48,945 nucleotides of DNA, taken from NCBI GenBank assembly GCA_002898775.1, contig BEHK01000003.1, forward strand, positions 1 through 48,945, given 5' to 3'. Position 1 is the first letter of the stretch. Every line of letters starts with the position of its first letter. Below are positions 8,666 to 15,827 of the stretch, in pieces. The DNA is from a bacterium HR08 (GTDB lineage Bacteria; Acidobacteriota; Blastocatellia; HR10). Under the pieces are notes generated by a model. It saw nothing but the letters and a program-made list of their open reading frames with translations. It was not told the origin of the DNA and searched no databases. The translations under genes were made by a program, and so were the position numbers.

Positions 8666-9591
8666 CGAAATACCTCCGGATGAAGCACACGCGCCAGCGC
8701 CTCCACTCCATCAATGAGGCGCGGGCCGGGGCGCATGAGCAGATCGTTATGGATCGCATACACGCGCCCCTGTCGGAACGCGGGCGTCGCCTCCAGCTCC
8801 GGCCAGCGCACGTTCGTGAGCCGACGCGTGACCGGCTCATGCGAGGGGAGAATGATCACGTCCGGAGCGCGAGCGACCACGGCCTCCAGACTGTACGGCG
8901 TCCATTCCCGCTCGGCATCCGCCGTGATGGACTGCCCTCCGGCTTCCCGGACGAGATCGGTCATGAAGGCGCCACGCCCGGGGACAATGAGGGGATCGCG
9001 CTGAACGACGAGGAGAACGCGGGGGCGCGGCCGTTCCCGCACACGCGCGCGCACGTGCTCCAGGCGCGCTCGCAGGGCGCGCACCACACGGTCCCCCTCC
9101 GCGCGACAGCCCATGATCGCCCCTAACTTCTCCAACGAGCGGAAGACGTCTTCGACCCGCTCGACATCCACGACATACAGCGGGATGCCCACGGCCTCCA
9201 GTCGCTGCGCGAAGCGCTCCAGTTGCGTCGCCGTCGAGAGAACCACCAGGTCCGGCTGCAAGGCGAGGATGCGCTCCAAACTGGGATTGAGGACATCGCC
9301 CACGCGTTCCTTCGCGCGCGCCGCCGGCGGATAATCGCAGTAGCTGGTCACGCCCACGATGCGCTCCTGCAAGCCGAGCGCGAAGAGCATCTCGGTGACG
9401 CTCGGGGCCAGCGAGATCACGCGCCGCGGATATCGCGGGATGGCCACCTGCCGACCGAGCTCATCGGTGACGATTTGAAGATCTGTCGAGCCAGGAGCAG
9501 ACGAGGGTGAGGACGAAGACCGACAGGCCCATGGGGAGAGGCTCAAGAGGGAGAGGAGAAGCAGCAGAAGAACTCGCGTTGTCCCTGGCAT
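8662..9591 (-). CDS. btuF: Cobalamin-binding lipoprotein (BtuF-like)
   Basis: A 309-residue binding protein with two Rossmann-like lobes. It has a lipoprotein signal peptide: a hydrophobic leucine-rich core (residues 7-18) and a lipobox ending at Cys23 (SPWAC). The mature part starts with DELGRQVAIPRYPRRVISLAPS, typical of BtuF/FepB-type proteins. The start at 9591 (MPGTTRV) is chosen over 9624 because GAGGTGA precedes it at good spacing and the signal peptide begins there. A cobalamin riboswitch immediately upstream makes corrinoid the expected ligand. Confidence 0.9.
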   Translation of the reverse strand: MPGTTRVLLLLLLSLLSLSPWACRSSSSPSSAPGSTDLQIVTDELGRQVAIPRYPRRVISLAPSVTEMLFALGLQERIVGVTSYCDYPPAARAKERVGDVLNPSLERILALQPDLVVLSTATQLERFAQRLEAVGIPLYVVDVERVEDVFRSLEKLGAIMGCRAEGDRVVRALRARLEHVRARVRERPRPRVLLVVQRDPLIVPGRGAFMTDLVREAGGQSITADAEREWTPYSLEAVVARAPDVIILPSHEPVTRRLTNVRWPELEATPAFRQGRVYAIHNDLLMRPGPRLIDGVEALARVLHPEVFR

Positions 9592-9627
9592 CCCAGCGTC
9601 ACCTCGCGCCAGTTTCTGCCACACGCG

Positions 9628-9850
9628 AGCGGGCAGGTCTCCTGACTGAGTCCCTGGCTCATCCGCGCGATGAGCAGGTCGAGCGCCTTCCCAGCCGTCA
9701 CCGGCCAGTGGCCTGAGTGCCGACCATGCGGGACATCACAGTGGCGAGGGCCGTGCCGGACTTTCACCGGACTTCCCTATTCTCCCGAAGCGCCCTCACG
9801 CCCGCAGGCGCTTCGGGCACCCGCCGCGCTGTGAAAGAACCTCGTGATAG
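9628..9850 (-). ncRNA. Cobalamin (AdoCbl) riboswitch
   Basis: Read on the minus strand, the region carries the hallmarks of the cobalamin riboswitch in the right order: GGGAAGTCCGGTGAAAGTCCGG, then GCCACTGTGATG, and finally the B12 box AGTCAGGAGACCTGCC (9647-9632), which lies about 40 bases before the btuF start. The long GC hairpin at about 9785-9820 is a peripheral stem. The ligand-binding core so close to the first gene fits repression of the btu operon when B12 is plentiful. Boundaries are approximate. Confidence 0.93.
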
Positions 9851-9856
9851 GAGGGG

Positions 9857-9886
9857 AAAATAGCACCCCGTGTGCGAGGGTGTCAA
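9857..9886 (-). promoter_or_regulatory. Promoter of the B12 uptake operon
   Basis: On the minus strand a consensus TTGACA (9886-9881) and TATTTT (9862-9857) are separated by 18 bases, placing the transcript start near 9850, exactly at the 5' edge of the riboswitch. The agreement of the two independent signals makes this a good candidate. Confidence 0.62.
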
Positions 9887-10018
9887 GCGAAGAAGGCGAA
9901 CCGGCTCAGGCGCTTCTCGCACGAGCCGACGATCGAAGCGCGGGACAATGACCGCGCCGATTCGGCAGAAGGGTTTTCAATATGGTCATCCCTCCCTTAC
10001 CGCACCTTGCCCGCCGCA

Positions 10019-11044
10019 TCAGCGTTCGACCAGGCGAGCTTTGACGATCCTGCCGGACGGGCGATACTCGAAGTAGAAGTTCCCCTGCGGATCCACGCCG
10101 ATCAAACGACCCCGCTCAGGAGCCGGCACAGGGACTTCGACCATCTGCCCACTTGGTGAGATGAGAACGACCAGGCTTTGGAAAGTCCCCGCAGGAGTCC
10201 TCCGCATGATGTTCACAGCGACGCGATCGTGCCATATCCCGACGCCCTCGACGAAGTCGCTCTCCGAGAGGAGCGAGCGTTGAACTTCCGAGCGAGCGGC
10301 GCGCGCCGGAGCCGGGAGCGTCCGAAGGTCGAACGTCGCTTCCACGCGAGGAGCATCCCCATCGAAAGTGAAGATGTGAAGCGGGGAGACGAAACGATCC
10401 GGGGGCACAGGGCGATTCGGATAAAGGAGCAGGCGCCCGCGGCTGAGCGCCAGAAGCGAACGGGACATCGCTCGAACCCTTCGGTCAAGCGGGAGAGAAG
10501 CGTCCCACGATCCGAAAGCCGCGATCTCGCGTCCGTCTTGAGCGAAGACGTGAACGATTGTCCCATCCAAGTGCTCGAATCGAGCTTCCTGCCCGGAGTG
10601 GACATGAGGGCCGACGGCATAAATGTTCCCAGCGTCGTCTACGAGCAACAGTTCGGGATGGAGCGTCGGGGTCTCGATCGTGCGAATTGGCGCCATCTCG
10701 GGTGAGAAGATCCGAATGCGACTTCGGTTACCCTCCATCTGCCAGAGGTAAATGTGACCCCGCCGATCCACAGCAATGGCCAGCGAGGAGAAAAACGGAC
10801 TCTCCAGCGTCCGAACGACACGACCCTGCGGGCTGATGACGACGAGGCGACCCGGGCCAGTCAAAAGGCCACGCGTGAGCTGCACTTCATAAAGATAGAG
10901 CTGACCGTCTCCCCCCATGAAGGATCGAAGGACAGAAGACTCGTTGAATCGAGGAATCCTCACGCTCCATTCCTCGACGAACTCGACCTCCTGAGGGGAC
11001 GCGTACAGAAGGAGCAGAAGCGTCATGGAGAGGAACGCATTCAT
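10019..11044 (-). CDS. Secreted beta-propeller protein (6-bladed / NHL-like)
   Basis: A 341-residue protein with a signal peptide (MNAFLSMTLLLLLYASP). The rest consists of repeated strands with propeller-type turns: DGQLYLYEV, VISPQGRVVRTLES, AVDRRGHIYLW, DDAGNIYAVG, FAQDGREIAAFG, ISPSGQMVEVP, GVDPQGNFYF. This matches secreted six-bladed beta-propeller (NHL/TolB-like) proteins. The start at 11044 has GAGGAGGAGAG upstream; the longer open frame runs back through the cysteine-rich gene in another frame. It lies 13 bases after that gene, so the two are probably co-transcribed and the products may meet in the periplasm or outside the cell. No catalytic residues can be named. Confidence 0.75.
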   Translation of the reverse strand: MNAFLSMTLLLLLYASPQEVEFVEEWSVRIPRFNESSVLRSFMGGDGQLYLYEVQLTRGLLTGPGRLVVISPQGRVVRTLESPFFSSLAIAVDRRGHIYLWQMEGNRSRIRIFSPEMAPIRTIETPTLHPELLLVDDAGNIYAVGPHVHSGQEARFEHLDGTIVHVFAQDGREIAAFGSWDASLPLDRRVRAMSRSLLALSRGRLLLYPNRPVPPDRFVSPLHIFTFDGDAPRVEATFDLRTLPAPARAARSEVQRSLLSESDFVEGVGIWHDRVAVNIMRRTPAGTFQSLVVLISPSGQMVEVPVPAPERGRLIGVDPQGNFYFEYRPSGRIVKARLVER

Positions 11045-11057
11045 CGCTCTCCTCCTC

Positions 11058-11396
11058 TCAAGGCATCCGCGAGAGTGCCCATCCCCCCTCCTCCTGAGGA
11101 GGCCGACAACTCGGCGCGGCCGCGCAGACATAGATGTCGACGACCTGGTCACAGTTGCCGTCGTTATCACAGCAATAGCCCTCGAAGGGACCGCCATTCG
11201 GATGGCAATTGCTTTGGGGATAGGGCGATCGTACGCACCACTGGCTCCAGCAGTTTTCCGGATCACACATCCATTCACCCGTACACCAGTACCCGCATCC
11301 TCCCTCACCATACCACTGGGTCTTTGAGCGGATCGGAACCGACAGGGTGAGAACCAGAACGGCGACAGTCGCAATGGGCCACATTCTCCTTCGCAT
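11058..11396 (-). CDS. Small secreted cysteine-rich protein, unknown function
   Basis: A 112-residue protein. Residues 6-24 are a hydrophobic signal sequence. The mature part is short, rich in Trp, Gly, Asn and Pro, and has eleven cysteines between residues 34 and 97 (34, 38, 44, 49, 54, 64, 75, 76, 82, 91, 97). The dense spacing suggests a disulfide-knotted or metal-binding fold. AGAGGTGG a few bases before the ATG at 11396 supports the start. It is directly upstream of the beta-propeller gene. I do not recognise the family. The odd cysteine number leaves one free for a cofactor, a partner or a dimer. Confidence 0.65.
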   Translation of the reverse strand: MRRRMWPIATVAVLVLTLSVPIRSKTQWYGEGGCGYWCTGEWMCDPENCWSQWCVRSPYPQSNCHPNGGPFEGYCCDNDGNCDQVVDIYVCAAAPSCRPPQEEGGWALSRMP

Positions 11397-11778
11397 ATGC
11401 CACCTCTCTTCCTCTCGCTTCTACGACTGCTTGGCAGCTGCGATTATACTGTCTGTCTGTCAAGGCCCTCTCGCACATTCTCCCGAGCGGCGATCCGGCT
11501 CTCGGGAACCGATGCCGCGAGAGCCCCTGAATGCCCGGAGCCGACGAGAGCACCGCCGTCACCGGCAAAGAAAGACCGGTAGGGCACGAGCGTCACGCCC
11601 CTTCTTCCACGTGATCGTCTCCGGCCCGAGGCCGTCGGGCGCGATTGAAAGGGGGCGCCGCGTCGGCGCTCGCGGGAAAAAGCGGGTTTACAAATTTCCC
11701 GAAACGGAAGGCATCGCGCGGGCATCTAAGCGGGTGGCAGTGAAGAGGTGCGAGACGACGATGACGAGGAGGCGAACG
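11397..11778. other. Divergent intergenic region between the cysteine-rich gene and mreB
   Basis: About 380 bases without a credible gene. A leftward TATAAT is present at 11448-11443, with TTGACA upstream at only 9 bases, inside a short GACA tandem repeat; the spacing is wrong for a normal sigma-70 promoter, so it is a weak candidate for the cysteine-rich gene. A small hairpin (CTCTCG ... CGAGAG, about 11491-11515) is present. I see no clear promoter for mreB. Open frames crossing the region have no family features. Confidence 0.4.
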
Positions 11779-12864
11779 ATGATCTGGGAACGAGTCGCTC
11801 ACGTACTGGCACCGCATGTGGCGGTGGATCTGGGAACGGTGAATACGCTCATCTATGTGCGGAATCAAGGGATCGTGCTCGCCGAGCCGACGGCCATCGC
11901 CGTGGATCGCACCGATGGAAGCGTCGTGGCTGTCGGACGCGAGGCCGTGAGCATGCTCGGGCGCGAGCCGCGCGAGATCGTCGTGCATCGTCCGGTTCGA
12001 TCGGGGGTTGTGGCCGATTACGAGCTGACCGAGAAACTGCTCCGATCTTTGCTGGAGCGCGCCTTGGGCTACCGACTGCGCCCCTGGGTCTTCCCGCGCC
12101 TGGTGATGGGCACCTCCAGCGTCTCCACGTCCGTCGAACGGCGCGCGCTCCTGGAGGCTGCCCGCCGCGCCGGAGGGTTCCACACGATCCTCATCGAGGA
12201 CGGGATCGCGGCGGCGCTGGGCGCTGGAGCGCTCGCGCACAACGGGCAAGCGAGCCTCATCGTGGACATCGGCGGCGGGACGACCGACATCAGCCTCGTC
12301 ACCGCCTCCGGGTTGATCGCCGCGTATTCTCTGAACGTGGCGGGCATCGCCATGGATCAGTCCATCAGCGACTACGTGCTGAAGCGCTATGGGGTGATCG
12401 TGAGCGAACAGATGGCCGAAGCGATCAAGATCACCATTGGCGCGGCGCTTCCCCGAACACCCGCTCGGCAAATGGTGGTCGCGGGGAAGAACGCCTCTAC
12501 GGGCGCTCCGTGCGAGATCACGCTGACCAGCGATGAGGTCTTCTCCGTCCTGAACGGCCTGGTGGAGACGATCCTTCAGGGCGTGCGGCTCATGCTAGAG
12601 CGCATGTCGCCAGAGACGGCGGCCGATCTCTGCGCGACGGGCCTCACGCTGACGGGCGGCGGGTCGCTCCTCCGCGATCTGGACGCGCGGTTTCAACAGG
12701 AGCTGGGCATTCCCATCTTCCGCGCGGAGAGCCCCTTGGAGTCGGTCGCGCTCGGCCTCGGCTCCCTGCTCGAAGAGCCGGCCTGGTTGGAACACTTCCG
12801 CTGCGAGGACGAAGAGGCCGAGTGGATGAACGAAGTGGAACCGCTCTATGGCGCAGCCCGATGA
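11779..12864 (+). CDS. mreB: Rod-shape-determining protein MreB
   Basis: A 361-residue actin-like ATPase that organises lateral cell-wall synthesis beneath the inner membrane. The first phosphate motif DLGTVNT is at residues 17-23 and the second, VDIGGGTTDIS, at 162-172; the connecting helix EPTAIAVD and the C-terminal LTGGGSLL adenosine motif are also present. The ATG at 11779 is preceded by AGGAGG at ideal spacing; upstream codons in the frame are not conserved. mreC and mreD do not follow, which is unusual for the main mre operon, so this could be a second MreB/Mbl-type copy. The C-terminal tail (about residues 335-361) is acidic and slightly longer than usual. Confidence 0.92.
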   Translation: MIWERVAHVLAPHVAVDLGTVNTLIYVRNQGIVLAEPTAIAVDRTDGSVVAVGREAVSMLGREPREIVVHRPVRSGVVADYELTEKLLRSLLERALGYRLRPWVFPRLVMGTSSVSTSVERRALLEAARRAGGFHTILIEDGIAAALGAGALAHNGQASLIVDIGGGTTDISLVTASGLIAAYSLNVAGIAMDQSISDYVLKRYGVIVSEQMAEAIKITIGAALPRTPARQMVVAGKNASTGAPCEITLTSDEVFSVLNGLVETILQGVRLMLERMSPETAADLCATGLTLTGGGSLLRDLDARFQQELGIPIFRAESPLESVALGLGSLLEEPAWLEHFRCEDEEAEWMNEVEPLYGAAR

Positions 12865-12930
12865 ACAGGCCACGTTGAGAAGAGCGCACAACTCCCGTCG
12901 CATCGGGGGAGGCCCCGTGCGCGGACTCCC

Positions 12931-13401
12931 CTACGGCACGATCTCCACATGGGGCGAGACGCGCTGGCGCGTGACGAGCAGATCCTCCTTGTGCTTGATC
13001 ATGTCTTCGCGCGTATACCACGCCAGCTCGAAATTCGGCCCCATGGTGATGGCATCCTTGGGGCAGGCTTCCTCGCAGAAGCCGCAGAAGATGCACTTCC
13101 CGTAGTCAATGTCGTAGACCTTCGCGTAGCGAATATCCACGCCGATGCGCTCGGGATACGGGCGCAGATCTTCCGCCGCCTCGATGTAGATGGCATCGGC
13201 CGGGCAGGCGATGGCGCACAGGAAGCAGGCGACGCATTTCTCGCGCCCGTTCTCATCCACGTGCAGGATGTGCTGGCCGCGAAACCTTCGTTCCACCCGG
13301 ACCGGCTCATCCGGATATTGGATCGTCACGCGGTCCGGCAGATGCCGAAACGTCGTCGCCAGCCCTTGCGCGATCGCCTTGACAACGTCGAGAACTCTCA
13401 T
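12931..13401 (-). CDS. nuoI: NuoI-like ferredoxin subunit (two 4Fe-4S clusters)
   Basis: A 156-residue protein with two complete CxxCxxCxxxCP motifs, Cys 56/59/62/66 and Cys 103/106/109/113, holding the N6a and N6b-type clusters that pass electrons in the peripheral arm of complex I. The N-terminal helix (LDVVKAIAQGLATTFRHL) matches the amphipathic segment that ties NuoI to the membrane arm, and length is near normal. GAGGAGG precedes the ATG. No other nuo gene is adjacent; it lies 69 bases after ruvC on the same strand. The rest of complex I must lie elsewhere, or this subunit serves a related oxidoreductase. Confidence 0.87.
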   Translation of the reverse strand: MRVLDVVKAIAQGLATTFRHLPDRVTIQYPDEPVRVERRFRGQHILHVDENGREKCVACFLCAIACPADAIYIEAAEDLRPYPERIGVDIRYAKVYDIDYGKCIFCGFCEEACPKDAITMGPNFELAWYTREDMIKHKEDLLVTRQRVSPHVEIVP

Positions 13402-13470
13402 GATCCCTCCTCTGCCGAAGCAGACATTATACCAGGGAGCTGGCGGCGTGTCAGCGAACGCAGCGCGCGT

Positions 13471-13980
13471 TCAAGAAGAGGTCCGGCGCGATTTCGAAGA
13501 GCGCCAGAGGAGTCCGAGATGGTGCGCGTGACAGATGGCGACAGCCAGAGCATCGGCGACATCATGCGGTTCTGGAGGCTCGGGGAGATCAAGCAAGAGG
13601 GCGACCATGCGTTGCACCTGCGGCTTCTCGGCGCGGCCATATCCGACGGTCGCGCTTTTCACCTCCAACGGCGAATATTCGTAGACGGGCACTCCAGCCC
13701 GCGCGGCCAACAGCAGCACCACACCGCGCACATGCCCGAGCTTGAGCGCGCTCTTGGGATTGACCGCCGCGAACGCCTCTTCCAAAGCGACGGCCTCCGG
13801 ATGCCGGCGATCCAGGACGTCCTGCAGGTGCTCGGCGATGTGGAGCAATTTTTGAGCAAAGGGACGATTGCGCGGAGGACGGATGGCACCGCTTTCGACG
13901 AGCCGATGCTTGTGGCCATCGGTCTCGATGACGCCGTAGCCGGTCGTCTCGCTACCCGGGTCAACGCCCAGAATCCGCAT
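13471..13980 (-). CDS. ruvC: Holliday junction resolvase RuvC
   Basis: A 169-residue endonuclease that cuts Holliday junctions symmetrically during recombination repair. The acidic active site is visible: Asp7 in GVDPG, Glu67/68 in ALEEAFAAVNPKSALKLG, and Asp140/Asp143 in HDVADALAVAICH. The start at 13980 is chosen because homology begins at MRILGVDPG and GAGGGGGG lies just upstream; the longer frame to 14094 adds residues without similarity. ruvA and ruvB are not adjacent. Confidence 0.93.
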   Translation of the reverse strand: MRILGVDPGSETTGYGVIETDGHKHRLVESGAIRPPRNRPFAQKLLHIAEHLQDVLDRRHPEAVALEEAFAAVNPKSALKLGHVRGVVLLLAARAGVPVYEYSPLEVKSATVGYGRAEKPQVQRMVALLLDLPEPPEPHDVADALAVAICHAHHLGLLWRSSKSRRTSS

Positions 13981-14086
13981 ATCCCCCCTCGGCGAAGGGA
14001 GGATTCTACGGGAGGGGGGAGCCGATGGGCAAGTAACCGAAAGGCCCTGCCGATCCACCTCGCTTGCCGGCGATGTCGTCACGCGC

Positions 14087-14117
14087 TTGACCACGTGAGC
14101 TGTCTTCGGGCTATACT
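14087..14117 (+). promoter_or_regulatory. Candidate promoter for the small membrane protein gene
   Basis: TTGACC at 14087-14092 and TATACT at 14112-14117 are 19 bases apart, slightly long. The predicted start near 14125 is about 30 bases before the ATG at 14154. Eye-based assignment. Confidence 0.4.
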
Positions 14118-14153
14118 TCCGCGTCTTCAGAGACTCGATGGGAGGAATGGCGG

Positions 14154-14654
14154 ATGAACCCGGCGCATGTGCATCTTCTGCTCAACCACATCCCGGTTGT
14201 CGGCATCTGGCTGGGCATCGCGCTGTATCTGGTGGCGCTCGTGAGGAAACCGGAGTGGCGTTCGCTCAGCCTGAGCGTCTTTGTGGTGATGGCTGCTCTG
14301 ACGATCCCCGCCTACTTGAGCGGCGAACCGGCTGAAGAGATGATCCACGGGTTCCCCGGCGTCTCCGAGGCGACCGTGGAGGCGCATGAGGAAGCCGCCG
14401 GGCCCGCGCTCGTCGCCATGCTCGTACTGGGCGCGGTCGCTGCGGGGGGGCTCATGCGCTTTCGCGCGGCGGCATCGTGGTCACGCGGATACGGATGGAT
14501 CATCCTCATCCTCGCGCTCATCGCCGGGGGGCTGATCGGTCGGACGGCGAACCTGGGGGCGCACATTCGGCATCCGGAGATTCGCTCGGCCACACCGGCA
14601 GGAGCTGTGGACTCGGGCGAGACTCACGAGGCCGAGGAGCCGGAGTCCCGATGA
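14154..14654 (+). CDS. Small membrane protein with conserved-looking histidines, unknown function
   Basis: A 166-residue integral membrane protein with four likely helices (about residues 8-28, 38-52, 85-103, 113-128). Polar features stand out near the helix ends: MNPAHVHLLLNHIPVVG at the start, EEAAGPAL before helix three, and a C-terminal GAHIRHPEIR. This layout, with histidines near a membrane face, resembles small DUF2231-like or cytochrome-type membrane proteins of Acidobacteriota and Bacteroidota, but no heme motif can be proved. GGAGG lies 8 bases before the ATG. It ends 25 bases from the convergent GTPase gene. Confidence 0.65.
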   Translation: MNPAHVHLLLNHIPVVGIWLGIALYLVALVRKPEWRSLSLSVFVVMAALTIPAYLSGEPAEEMIHGFPGVSEATVEAHEEAAGPALVAMLVLGAVAAGGLMRFRAAASWSRGYGWIILILALIAGGLIGRTANLGAHIRHPEIRSATPAGAVDSGETHEAEEPESR

Positions 14655-14679
14655 AGGGCGTCGTGCGGCGCGCCCCTCC

Positions 14680-15684
14680 TCACACGTGCAGCTCCACGAT
14701 GTCCCCATCCTCGAGGACGTGATCGCGGTGGACGAGTTGGCCATCAAATTTTCCCGCCCCCCAGAGGCGCGCGTACTTCAGACGCTGGACGAAGTCCCGA
14801 TGGATCGCGCGCGCGATGTCGGCGACCGTGCTCCCGCGCTTGAGCACAAAGGGAGTCGTCAGATCGGGTTTCTTCCCCGGCTCCTTCGTATAGACCCGGA
14901 TGATGCCCAGCAGGGCATAGACTTCGCGACGAAGCTGTTCCAGATTCTCCCCCGTTCGAGCGGAGACGGGCAGCACGCGAAAGCGCGCGCCGATCCATTC
15001 GCGCACGAGCTCCAGATTCTCCCGGGCGTCGGGGAGGTCCAACTTCGTGCCGATCACCAGAGCGCGTTTGACAGGGGATGCGCGCCCGCCCTCGGAGGCC
15101 GAGCGCGGATCCGAGGCCGAAGGGGTGCGCAGATGCAGGTTCGCGCGATCGAGCAGCAGCAAGGTCTCCTCGACTCTGGTGAGCACATCATCATCGGCGA
15201 GATCGAACACCAGCAGCGCGGCATCGGCCTGGCGCACGAGCGCCAACATCCAGGGCTCGGTATAAGAGGGCGCCAGTGGCGGCATGTCCACGAGTTGAAT
15301 CTGCACGTTCTCGAACTCCATCATGCCGGGCAGGGGCACGCGCGTCGTGAAGGGATAGTCGGCGATCTCGGGCGTCGCGTGCGTCAGGCGGGCCAGAAGC
15401 GACGATTTCCCCGAGTTGGGCGGGCCGACGAGCACGACTTGCCCCGCTCCTTCTCTCTCGACGTGATAAAAGGGTTTGCGCCGAGCCGTGCCGGGTCGTC
15501 GCTCCGCCTCTTGTCGGAGGCGCGCGATCCGCCGACGGATGTCGGCCTGCATCTTCTCGGTCCCCTTGTGCTTGGGGATGGTGGCGAGCATCTCTTCGAG
15601 GGCGGCGAGTTTCTCCTCGCGCGTGGTCGCCGCGCGGAACTTGCGTTCGGCCTCCAGATATTCGGGCGTCAGATTGGCCGGCAT
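14680..15684 (-). CDS. DRG/Obg-type GTPase with C-terminal TGS domain
   Basis: A 334-residue GTPase. An N-terminal helical region (1-75) is followed by a G domain: G1 VGPPNSGKSSL (about 86-96), an ADYPFTT switch I element, G3 VDMPPL, G4 as GTKLDLP and G5 as PVSARTGENL. A TGS domain forms the last 70 residues (PFVLKRGSTVADIARAIHRDF ... GQLVHRDHVLEDGDIVEL). DRG proteins with this order are typical of archaea and eukaryotes and occur in some bacteria; they act on ribosomes or translation. G3 reads DMPPL rather than the usual DxPG. GGAGG before the ATG at 15684 decides the start; earlier ATGs lack a site. Confidence 0.85.
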   Translation of the reverse strand: MPANLTPEYLEAERKFRAATTREEKLAALEEMLATIPKHKGTEKMQADIRRRIARLRQEAERRPGTARRKPFYHVEREGAGQVVLVGPPNSGKSSLLARLTHATPEIADYPFTTRVPLPGMMEFENVQIQLVDMPPLAPSYTEPWMLALVRQADAALLVFDLADDDVLTRVEETLLLLDRANLHLRTPSASDPRSASEGGRASPVKRALVIGTKLDLPDARENLELVREWIGARFRVLPVSARTGENLEQLRREVYALLGIIRVYTKEPGKKPDLTTPFVLKRGSTVADIARAIHRDFVQRLKYARLWGAGKFDGQLVHRDHVLEDGDIVELHV

Positions 15685-15827
15685 CCTGACCTCCGCGACA
15701 GGCATTGGCCCCATGACCCGATCCGCACCTTATCATGGGGCGCTCTCGCCGCATATTATACCAAGGGGCCGGGGCGACGTTCGCCAGCGGCCCCGATGGG
15801 AAGTGCGCACGTCAGAGGGAGGAGCCG

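Noticed and set aside
9543-9767. A 74-codon minus-strand frame starting inside the riboswitch
   Set aside because: It is encoded by the conserved riboswitch RNA itself, whose bases are explained by RNA structure; the translation has no protein features.
12884-12922. GCGCAC ... GTGCGC inverted repeat between convergent mreB and nuoI
   Set aside because: Six-base arms with a loop of about 27 bases and no T-run on either strand are too weak to call a terminator in GC-rich DNA.
15720-15775. Possible divergent promoters between the DRG GTPase and the class V aminotransferase
   Set aside because: TATTAT/TATAAT-like boxes are present on both strands, but I could not find a -35 box at a sensible distance for either.
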